DNA from: Ulva prolifera | Lineage: Eukaryota > Chlorophyta > Ulvophyceae > Ulvales > Ulvaceae | Reading direction: 5' to 3' | Assembly (NCBI GenBank): GCA_023078555.1 | Contig: CM041200.1 | Span: forward strand, 6,673,361 to 6,737,360 | DNA: 64,000 nucleotides | Shown here: positions 55,098-64,000 of the stretch, piece by piece | Position numbering within the stretch: position 1 is the first letter of the stretch | How the letters are laid out: each line of letters begins with the position of its first letter | Made by a program: the position numbers and the translations under genes | The notes under the pieces: generated by a model | What the model saw: the letters and a program-made list of their open reading frames with translations, nothing else | What the model was told of the DNA's origin: nothing | The model's database searches: none

Positions 55098-58000
55098 ATG
55101 CCTGTGACGCCCTTGAACGAAATGCATCGATCAGTGCCATCAAATTTCCGTTGCGCGTCTCGGCCGCGGCGTGTCTTGGCAACACAGTCCCGTACCAGAT
55201 ATGCGACGCAGACCGGCCAGGCCATTGCATCGCCATCTAGCATTGAAAGCGCGGTAGACGTTCGCGATTATGTGTCGGGAAAGCCAGTGTCAACGCTACC
55301 GGGCAAGCTGGTTCAAGGCATCTTTCCAGCTCCTCTGAGATTTGCAGTCTGGTGAGCCCTTCCGTATCAACGTAATGGTCACCTGTCAGCGATGTCATGC
55401 TTTACCCCAGCGCCAATTTTACTATCGGTCATATAGGACAATGATCATTTGTCCAACCTTCTTCCTGAGCTCAGTGTGTGCCGTGCAGTTGGATCCCGCC
55501 TGTGCTGACAATGGCCGCTTGCCATGCTTCGACAGTGGAGGGAGTCGTGTCCAGCATAGCGTCGTTTGCTCTGGTATGAATGCTTTTGCGCATCCTTGCT
55601 CAGATCCTGTATGGCTGTTTGCTGGATCTTGTCCTGTGATTGCTCCACACACTGCAGGCTCATGTGCCAGTGCTCCAGCCCCTTGCGGGAGTTGCAGCCT
55701 TCCCTATCGTCATGTCCATCTACATGGCTATGCTCAAGTCTCTACCCATGCTGTTTACTTTCGCTGTGCTTCCGTTGCTGGACTGGATGCTTGGAGAAGA
55801 AGATGCCCAGGAACTAGGGACCCCTTCATCGCCTTGGACGTATGACATCATCTTTCACGTATTCGCGATACTGCACATGGCGTCGCTTCTGAACACTATT
55901 TGGGTCGCATCGCTGCCCGGAACAAGCGCACTGATGGTGCTATTGCTTTGTCTGAATCAAGGAGTGGCCGGAGGGTATGCAATCAACCTTGCCCATGAGC
56001 TCACCCACCACAGCAACAGAGTGCACAAGTTTCTGGGAGAGGCCTTATTAACTTCCTGCTGCTACCAGCACTGGCCATACAGCCACAGGGCACACCATGC
56101 GCAGGTGCGTTCAAGCTCCTGCCACGTTGTACATCTCAGCTCGCCACCAGGGTGCACATCGATGAACAGAACGTGCAAGCCATTGGCAAATTGCTGGATG
56201 CCCGGTCAGCTGATGCGTAGTGGATGGGCGGTTGATTCTTTCTTGAGTCATAGGGTGATGTGATGTTTTTTGTACGTGGCACTTCCTCGCACAATCATTT
56301 CACGCCTGCGCCTCGGCCAGCTTACCACAGCTGCCAATCTGCACAAGGCTCCAGGCCGGCCCTGTGATGCTACGTCTGATGCTCAGCATGCATTTAGCTT
56401 GCACATGGCACTTTCAAACTTCAGCGGGCCAGCTGTCGTGTGTCAACAGCAATGCGAGCCACATGCCCAGTTCTGCGAGCCACATGTTTGCGAGCCACAT
56501 GCGAGGCAAGCCCACAACCCCAGTTTCCGCTCTCCAGCTGAGCGCCTGTGCCACACATCTGCAGGTCGCCACCTACCATGACCCCGCTTCAGCACGTTAC
56601 CAGGAGTCGGTGCGATTCTCAGCCTCCATGAACTCCATGACGGTAGCACAAATTCGGCCAACCCGGGGAGCGTGTGGTGACACCAGGGGTGATGGTTGCG
56701 TGTGCAGGTGTACCGCTTCTTCTTGCGGTGTGTGTCGGGGGAGTGGCGGGATGCCGTTCGGCTCGAGATGGACCGTGTTCAGAAGAGGTTCCCGGACCTC
56801 AGCCGCGTCCGCCAGGTGCTGAAGTCCAGGTGGGCCCCAGCTTCGACTGTGGCTGCACTGTGCTGCTGGCAGTGCGTGGCCTCAAGTGGCCGAGGCTGTG
56901 CACTGCGGCTGAGCCAGCACAATCACACAAAGACACTCATGCTGTGTGAACTTCGACTTACCCATCACAGACTAGCGGAAGCATGAAGGTGGCGTGACAC
57001 TGCTGTCTGCACTGATGCTAGTTCAGCATAGATCACTTTTTGCTGGGTTCTCGAACTCACTCAGAATGAAATGTTTATCAAGCGGAGGGTGAATCACCCA
57101 GCATCGAGCTCATCGAGCCTAGCAATGATTGTCTCAACGGGCTCGTTCCCAACCATGCTGCTCTCGAGTCATCTGAGCAAGGGCAAGTCGCTTGGTGTGA
57201 TGCCTGATTGGGCGGATCTGGCCTCGTTGTTGTGCAATTGTAGGACATAGATTTTGTGCTGTGGGCGTGTATGCTGAAGGGTCATGATTCTGCGGTGCTT
57301 GACGCCACAACGTGTGCCCAACATCACCATGACATGCTTTGCAGGATACCTGGATGGATTGGGTTCCCACTCGGCGTCGCTGCTGGGACACAGGTATGTT
57401 TCGTCTCCCACAAGATCAGTCTTGCTCAATTTGCCTGGTGATGCGCTCCAGCGATCCTCATCGAGAACTCGCCCACGCCAATCACACGCCTGTGCTCACA
57501 TTGTTCGTATCAGCACAGCACAAGCCTGCCTGCATGTGTGCAATACAAGCATGAACAACACAAGCATGGGTCGCATGTTGGACTGCTCCACACTCCCTCG
57601 TAGCTCTGTCACCTCGTCGCCTTGCCTGCAGGCATGCTTCGGGGCGGCCGGCTTGGCGGCGTTCCTGGGCTCGAGCCTGGCCAGTGTCATCGTCCTGACC
57701 AGCGTCAACTACGTGGAGCACTACGGCCTGACACGGAAGCGCCTGCCCACGGGCCAGTACGAGAACGTGTCAATCCACCATTCCTGGTGTGCATCCCCGC
57801 CTCCCCTGCTCTACCCTGCAGTCGAATGTGTACAGCCTACTGCTCTTGCGGCCTGTAACACTTGTCAGTTTGCTTTTTCGGTTGAATCACATTGATATGC
57901 CATTGCTGTGTCCATGTCCATGACTGCAGCTGCACAAGGATGTCAAAGCTGCCTCACACGATCAGCCAGGACTCGAATTTATCTGTGAGTAGCTCACACC

Positions 58001-60694
58001 TACCCGGCCCTGCTGTTGCCGGAAGCACGACGCTGCCCTGACCACATATTGGTGGGTAGCAGCAGCCCCAGCAACCCCAGGGCCGCAGGAAGGCTGCGCA
58101 TGTGAGCGGACACTGACGCCCGCACCCCTGCAGCAGTGTTGGGTCGTCGGGCCCGATCACATGTAACAATATCGAATACCGTATCACCGCTAATTATTGA
58201 GACCTCGAATTATTGGACCGTCTTGTCGGTCACCGCTAAGTAATTGGACCACTGCGGCCGGTCACCGCTAAATATTGGACCAACTGTCCGCGGGCACTCT
58301 AATTATTGGACCAGTCCAAAAGGTCAAATTAATTAGGCTGCTTTAACAGGGCACTACAACCAGAAAATGTGCATCTGGCATGTACCCTATCAGCAGTGAG
58401 GCACAAGCCTTAGTAGTTTTGCCATTCCCAGCGATGCCAGCACTAATCATTCGGGCAGCCTCTGCCCGCCCACATGGGCAGTGGAGCAGCTGGAGCCAAG
58501 CTTGCCATCACGATGCCCGGGTCTGCATCATGTGCTGGGATCCTGGCACCAAAGCCTGCAGCAAAGCTATCTTGTATTCTTTCAGTATGTTAAAATTCTC
58601 AGCAGCTCTGAAGCACATCAGCATAAAAAAAGAATGGTCGACACACAGACAGACAGTGGCACACACACACACACACACACATACACACATGGCAGCTAGC
58701 CGCAGATTAGCACACCTGCCTGTCTTGCCAGAGGATGCAGCTCCATCTGAGTTTTTTCTGATTTGCACGGGCTAGCTGTCCATGATGTAGACTCTACATT
58801 GTAGAATGCTATCAGTTTCTCGCTGAGGCTGAGTTTTTCGACCAATGTACGAGGTTTTCGAGATCTGCATGTCATGGTGTCATGACATTTAAGTACAGCA
58901 GGATAACATGACTGGGCTAGCTGGTGATCGCATGTGGCGTCAACGTGACTATTTGCAGCGCTGCACAACTGTTGCGATCAACATTGATAAGGCAGGCCGC
59001 GACACACCTCAGCTTCGCTTACAGCGCCGGAACTCATCACTCAGAAAAAATTTGGACGTTCCCAAATGGCTTCGCTGGTGACTTCGATGGCTCAGGCTTG
59101 TCCGCGAGCGCTGCTCGATAACGTTGCAGATTCGTGTTGACGTTGCAGATCCTAGCATTTATGCGCATGATTGGACAGTCAATTAGATTTTAGCGATGCA
59201 TTCGTTTCCCTTGAGTTCGCTAGGTGGGCCGCGACTTCTGCCTCATGGCTTGTTAGCTTCATGTACTGTTGCGGCCGCTCCACTGCCTCCGCATCAAGAA
59301 GTGCTAAGGGCAGCGACGCATTCTTCACTTTCCATACTTCCTTCGTCAATCAGCATTGCAGCGAGCCTGCTGCTGTGGCTGAGCTATTGCCGCAGTTCTG
59401 TCACAAAACGGCCGGAACTTCGTACGACAGGAACTGCCTTCGACACAGTCATACTAATAGTCGCATTATAAAGTTGCTCTAATTGAGTTTGATCATACAA
59501 GCAGCGTTTGTGCGTGTGCCTGCCCGGATCTGGACAAGCGGCCTGCAACGAGAAAGCAATACCGAGGCGCTTTCACGAGGCATGTACGAGCAGAGCGGTA
59601 GGTACACGCAGTCCGTACGATTCGATTGGGACGGCGGCATAAAGCCGCTGAAAGTGCACTCCGCGAATGGATTGGACTAGCATGTATCAAGGATTTGAAC
59701 TTTTTGGACCAGCCGCGTAGAATTAGCGGGGTCAAATTTGGACCACCGAAAATTTTGCACGTGGTCTCAATAATTAGCGGTGATACGGTATTCAGGCCTA
59801 ATTCCTGGGGGGCAGCCCCGGAAAGGCTGCAGAGCGACCCAACGCTGCCCTGCAGGAACGCAAACCACCTCGTCTCGAACGCTGCGCTGCTGCGCCTGCA
59901 GCGGCACACCGACCACCACATGCATGGCCACGTGCCGTTCTACCAGCTGCGCAACGTCGAGGGCGCCCCGCGGCTGCCTGCCGACTACAGCACCATGATG
60001 CTCGCGGCGCTGGTGCCACCGCTGTGGTTCATCATCATGAACCCCCGGGTGCGACCCCAGCCGCGGGACTCAGTCCTCGCCACACCTGGCATGTGGCCCT
60101 GTTCATTCGGATTTATCCATATCCTCTTACAGAGGCGGCTATGTAGATTCAGATTGAATATACTTTACTTTACATCTTTGCATCTGCTGACTCACAACCA
60201 CCACAGTGACCTGCTTGGATGGTGCTTGCAGATGTACACTGCATATGTCCAGGCTGTGGATGCCAGAGTGCGCTTGTGTGGCTACTTGAGCAGTGACTGT
60301 GAGGCAGCAGGGTGCCTCAGTGACACGCGCAGCAGGCCAAATGGTCTAGAGATGGCGAAGTATCGAGTATCATCGATTCGCTGCTGCAGTGCACTCATCG
60401 CCTACTCTGTGCGGGCTGGCATGAGCATATCACGTGTGCCACATGTACTCTGGCACTCGTTGCAGACCAGGCCAGGAAATACCTCCAAATGTTGGGTCAG
60501 CTGCCACATATCACATATTCATGGAGGGGACATGCGACACTGCCCTGCAGTGGTGGTGCTCACGGCGGTTGAGCTGTGTGCAGGTGCAATTGTACAAGCT
60601 TCTCGCAGAGGTGGGCATGGCTGACCCTCCCAGACATAAGGACGCGGGCGGAGACCCAGTGGCTGTAGCTCCGAAGCCCTCCACCTCATCCTAG
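55098..60694 (+). CDS. AlkB-like membrane di-iron alkane/fatty-acyl monooxygenase
   Basis: Phased exons: 55658-56104, 56565-56609, 56708-56815, 57632-57786, 59856-60048, 60584-60694. A likely N-terminal exon from ATG 55098 (MPVTPLNEMHRSVPS, Arg/Ser-rich, transit-peptide-like) ends near 55352, but its phase to 55658 does not fit, and a small exon may be missing between 56815 and 57632. The His motifs of the AlkB family are present in order: NLAHELTHHSN, HWPYSHRAHHAQ with VATYHDPASA, NYVEHYGLTR and LQRHTDHH, plus IMNPR. Hydrophobic helices precede the first His box (for example FHVFAILHMASLLNTIWVA). The family inserts one oxygen atom at the terminal carbon of alkanes or acyl chains in membranes, using rubredoxin-type electron donors. 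Motif 1 ends HH rather than the usual HK. The 57787-59855 intron contains a transposon. Confidence 0.85.
58179..59788. mobile_element. TA-flanked DNA transposon (Tc1/mariner-pogo-like, non-autonomous) in AlkB intron
   Basis: 1610 bp between TA dinucleotides at 58177-58178 and 59789-59790. The termini CCGTATCACCGCTAATTATT are exact inverted repeats for about 27 bp, followed on the left by several spaced repeats of an ATTATTGGACC-type motif, with similar TTGGACC motifs at the right. TA duplication and such subterminal motifs fit pogo-type elements. No transposase ORF is seen. It contains a CA microsatellite at about 58657-58689. It sits wholly within an intron, so the AlkB gene may still be expressed. 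Confidence 0.75.
58657..58689 (+). repeat. CA dinucleotide microsatellite
   Basis: A run of about 14 CA units with one interruption (CATACACACA), inside the TA-flanked transposon. Confidence 0.9.
60090..60175 (+). repeat. Diverged copy of the TTTAC-tailed short interspersed element
   Basis: GGCATGTGGCCCTGTTCATTCGG and the downstream ACTTTACTTTAC match, with divergence, the 130-bp insertion at 8990-9119. It lies in the last intron of the AlkB gene. Confidence 0.5.
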
Positions 60695-62799
60695 GCAGCG
60701 AGGCATTGTGCTCAACATTTGACTGCTTGCCATGTCAAGAAATACGGCCTGTGCCATGGTTCCTGCCAGTATCTGACCGCATTGCGTTGCGGGTGATGGG
60801 AATTCTGAGCGCCAGGCTCCGAACGCTGGCCTGGTAGCCCCACAGCAGCTGTTGCCTGATGACTGGCATGCCAGGTTGGACGTTCTTAGATGCTAGAGGG
60901 GGCTCTCGATGCTAAATGCTCCATGTCACCCTCGAGAGGCTCAGTGCCTGGGAGCGTCGCGCTCGACAGCAGCCCAGCTTGCTGATCCAATACCTGGATC
61001 ATGTGATAAATTTAGATTAGTCCCGGCATGGTGGCAGACACCACATCAGAGTGCAGCAGGCAGTGCAGCCTCTGGTTGCTTGATTGGAGTATTGCTCTCC
61101 GTGCATTGAATTCGTGCGGATCGAAGTGGGGACCGCCATTCCTGATGCAGGTTTGACCAGTCCTGGACTTTGTCCTGCAGGCTTGCATGTATGAAAGTAT
61201 TGGACGACTGTGCACGCTAGTAGGCCCATATGATGTAGGCCGATGTCGCATGTTTGCTGAAGAGGCTGCAGACGCAGTGGGGCGGTCGGTCCTGGCTGGT
61301 CAGTGGTGGCCAGGCAAGTGCTGCTGAAGGCACAGACTGAGACCATGCGGGGCCTGCACGATTTGACCGGCCTGCTGACCTTGTGCACACGCCTTGTAAC
61401 ACTAACTCCACCTAACTCCATCGTTGAAACGCCATAGTGCATCGCGTGATGCATCAGACAAGTGCTGACCTGTGCAAGTGTGAGATCTCTGCCTGAAACT
61501 CAGAGATCGCCACAACCAGACTTGGGAAGCGGAGAGCCTTCGGAAGTCTTGATCAATGAAGGTGCGTAGGCCACGGCTGCTCTAGAAACCCGATGCGGCA
61601 AGAAGCACTCCCCATGGTGTGGATCCGCATGTGCCTGCATCAGGTCATCTAGCAATCCGTCTACCAGACCGTCTATCAGTTTCACTGCCGGGTCCTCTGG
61701 CCAGCCATTCGACGAATCCTCTAGCAGTTCCTCTGCCAGCCCTCCAATCACCACACTGTCAAGCGGCCACTGGTACTTCACCGCACCTCATGACTCTTGA
61801 TTGCCACTGGCTGGCTGCTGCATAGGAGCACACACATTCAGTGTGAAACACCATTCAGGGAGACTGCTGCCGTGCTGCATCAGTGTCCGTGCCTGAGTGT
61901 ATGCACCACCAGCTGATGCAACAGGCACGAGCGTGACCGTGCCTGCAGGCGGAGCGGCCGCAGTGCGCTTGCAAGTGCTGTGCCAGGCCCGTAAAGCGCG
62001 CACGGAAGCATCATCCCACAGCTGCACAGTGCCGCAGCACAGCCGGCCAGTGCCTCGTCAGCGGCGTCATGATCTGTTGTAGGGCCGGCCTGCCGCTCCC
62101 TCTCATGCCTGCGTCTCGTCATCTTGGCGCTGACCACCCGCTCGAGCCTGATGCGACTCAAGCCCCCCAAGAACCGCAATAACGCTAAGCGAGGTGGTCT
62201 GCGTGCGATCACTGCTACATGCTCACACTCTCGATTCTGCGTGCGCTTTGGGGAATCGAAACGGCCGTACGTGACCACCTCGCTTAGACCCAAGAGAGAG
62301 ACTGGTCTGCGTGCGATATGTACCTGAGGAGTTGCAGTGAATTTTCAGTTTAGCAATATGCATGAGAATCACTGTAGCTACATAGCCTGTTACTGAGCTA
62401 TATATGCTTAGTGAGGGGCGCAGTCCACAGTACTGTCGCATTTGAGCGCAATCTAGGTCAGAATGCTGTAGCAGCTGGGTTGGTGTCGGCTCAAGAGGAG
62501 TGCTCATGCGATGCGTCCACGCTAGGGGGTGCGGAGGTCAAATGTGTCGAGGGTACGGCGTGGCTGAGGGGCGCGGCTGAGTCAGGCAGCAAGTGTCGCG
62601 TCACTGCAATCCTGGTGAATACGAAGCACACCTACAGCCTACGGCAACAGCAAGATCTTATGACGTCAGATGGTCGCATGTTCACTGGCGCCTCTTTTGC
62701 TTTCGCCAGTTGTCAGTTGAGGTGCCTGGATATTTCGGATATTCCATTGGTGGTAGTCTTGCAGGGTCACAGTTGCGTGGCAGTCATCGTGATGAGCAG
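60695..62799. other. Spacer between AlkB and 3-hydroxyacyl-CoA dehydrogenase genes
   Basis: No recognised complete gene. A perfect 15-bp inverted repeat (CTAAGCGAGGTGGTC at 62185-62199 and its complement at 62273-62287) encloses about 70 bp. The right half, 62230-62287, is shared with 3456-3513. Upstream exons of the dehydrogenase may lie within 62400-62790 but cannot be confirmed. Confidence 0.45.
62185..62287. repeat. 103-bp inverted-repeat unit
   Basis: Perfect 15-bp arms; the right part, including GGAATCGAA and GTGACCACCTCGCTTAG, recurs at 3456-3513. This suggests a small dispersed inverted-repeat element; no target duplication was identified. Confidence 0.5.
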
Positions 62800-64000
62800 A
62801 ACCGCAGGCTTAAAGCACCTCCTTCCACGAGTTCTTGGGATTGTCGGTGCAGGCCAGCTCGGCACCGGGGTGGCGGACCTGGCCGCACGGCATGGTTTCG
62901 AGCGGATTGTCGTCCACGACGTAAACCCAGTTGCCCTTACGAAAGTGCGATCCACACGTACGCAGTTATTTTACTGAACCGTACTATCTCAATGTAAGTG
63001 GTCTGCGATGTGGTGATATGGGCTAGGCCTTCACAGCCGGGCGCACTCAGAAGCGATCCCGTGGTCCTTACACGTACGCTCGAGTCCCAGGAACCAGTTT
63101 CGCACCTGCCACAACACAAATATCATCTTGAACGAGTAGAAGCTTTTTAAAACGGACCGAATTCAAAAGTGGGAGCCCTCGTGAAGTTCTCAACAGGATC
63201 ATTGATCCCTGCTCACTTCCGAAAGCGGCATGCGTAGGCGTATACACTGTAGGTTGCGGGGCCTTGACACCAGCCTTCCCGATTATCTAAACTACATTGA
63301 TAGCTCATGTAGGCTCAAGAGAGCTTGACTCAACGGCTGCGAAGAGCATTGGCATCCGGGCATGCCAACAGCGACCAAGTCAGCGCGTCGATGGCTCGCC
63401 TAGAATTTACAAGCCACCTGGATGCCCTAGATACGGCAGATTTTGTCATCGAAGCGGTGCTGACCCATATTGGCTGTATGTTTGCGGCACAGCGATGCAT
63501 TCCATTGGAGTGGTGTCTACATGAGCTGTGCAGCAGCAGTTAACTACCTGTGACAGTGCGCCTTGACGCAGGTTCATGAGGACGAGAATTTGAAGAAACA
63601 GATTTTCCACCGGCTAGACCGAGTGTGCTCCTGGGTGCAATGATGCAGCCGGTTGGCAATTCACGAGCGCTTACACCACGATGCATGGATGATCGTTGCC
63701 AAACCTGACACTTTTGATGTGGGCTGCAGATCTGCCAGCCCAGTACCATTCTCAGCTCCAACACCAGCTCAATATCCATCACAAGACTGGCAGCTGTAAC
63801 AGGCAGACCAGAGAATGTGGTACGCCCCCGTCCAGCGGCTCAGCCCTGACCTCCACAGCTCTGTATGGGCCCCAAGGCTGGCCCTGCGCAGCGACATTCC
63901 AACGGCGAATATCAGTACGTTTCGTGTGAAGTGCAGATTGGAATGCACTTCATGAATCCGCCGGTTGTGACAGACATGCTGGAGATTGTGGGAGGCAAGG
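62800..64000 (+). CDS. 3-hydroxyacyl-CoA dehydrogenase, 5'/3' partial
   Basis: Exons 62800-62944, 63313-63456, 63572-63622, 63756-63819 and 63937 to the window end fit the NAD-binding domain. They carry GIVGAGQLGTGVADLAARHG (Rossmann loop), HDVNPVAL (cofactor-binding Asp), DTADFVIEAV, HEDENLKKQIFHRLD, SNTSSISITRLA and IGMHFMNPPVV (catalytic His). It oxidises 3-hydroxyacyl-CoA to 3-ketoacyl-CoA in beta-oxidation, or the reverse as 3-hydroxybutyryl-CoA dehydrogenase. The residues between LDR and SNTSS are not cleanly accounted for: the same phase reads RLAIHERLHHDAWMIVA at about 63645-63695 but only after a TGA, and I found no splice solution. The C-terminal domain lies beyond the window. The neighbouring AlkB gene suggests a shared lipid or hydrocarbon pathway. 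Confidence 0.8.

Noticed and set aside
55098-55352. Firm assignment of the transit-peptide-like exon to AlkB
   Set aside because: The donor after ...RFAVW leaves phase 2, while the next AlkB exon needs phase 0, so a missing small exon or another start is required; kept only as a candidate within the gene entry.
1-64000. tRNA, rRNA or other standard RNA genes
   Set aside because: No stretch showed the conserved cloverleaf or rRNA core motifs; B-box-like strings occurred without a matching A box at the right distance.

Overview
The window looks like nuclear DNA of a eukaryote, most likely a chlorophyte green alga. Genes are split into many short exons with GTGCG/GTGAG-type donors and TGCAG acceptors. 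Exons are GC-rich, intergenic DNA is repeat-laden, and the gene content fits: a protochlorophyllide-reductase-like SDR, a TPR-SET methyltransferase, a transmembrane kinase with a beta-helix-like ectodomain, and a chromodomain Ty3/gypsy element. Lineage is inference only; no rRNA, tRNA or organellar marker was seen.

Layout. 1.7-3.3 kb: exon of a degenerate (pseudo)kinase. 4.0-16.95 kb: tandem duplication of a TPR-SET gene; copy 1 (5.2-9.9 kb) is intact, copy 2 (12.5-16.95 kb) is broken. 16.95-17.6 kb: truncated SDR remnant. 18.35-28.71 kb: complete 10.36-kb Ty3/gypsy chromovirus-type retrotransposon with LTRs that look identical. 28.7-32.5 kb: SNM1/PSO2-like nuclease pseudogene, cut by a second transposon (29.44-31.32 kb). 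32.7-38.7 kb (minus): transmembrane receptor-like kinase. 39.5-41.8 kb and 41.83-42.94 kb: two class II elements. 43.76-52.88 kb: second copy (B) of the TPR-SET / SDR / SNM1 block, in which SDR and SNM1 are intact but TPR-SET is broken. 55.1-60.7 kb: AlkB-type membrane di-iron monooxygenase gene with a transposon in an intron. 62.8 kb to the end: 3-hydroxyacyl-CoA dehydrogenase gene running off the window.

The segmental duplication is the key to the window. Copy B serves as the pre-insertion allele for three mobile elements in copy A, so their ends and target-site duplications can be fixed to the base. Copy B itself looks like the product of unequal crossing-over between the two tandem TPR-SET copies: copy-1-like up to the start of the SET exon, copy-2-like afterwards.

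Functionally, AlkB (alkane or fatty-acyl terminal oxidation) next to 3-hydroxyacyl-CoA dehydrogenase (beta-oxidation) could serve one hydrocarbon or lipid degradation route. The divergent SDR and SNM1 genes share a roughly 0.7-kb spacer that probably holds both promoters. The remaining long gene-free stretches are mostly transposon-derived or lack recognisable content.
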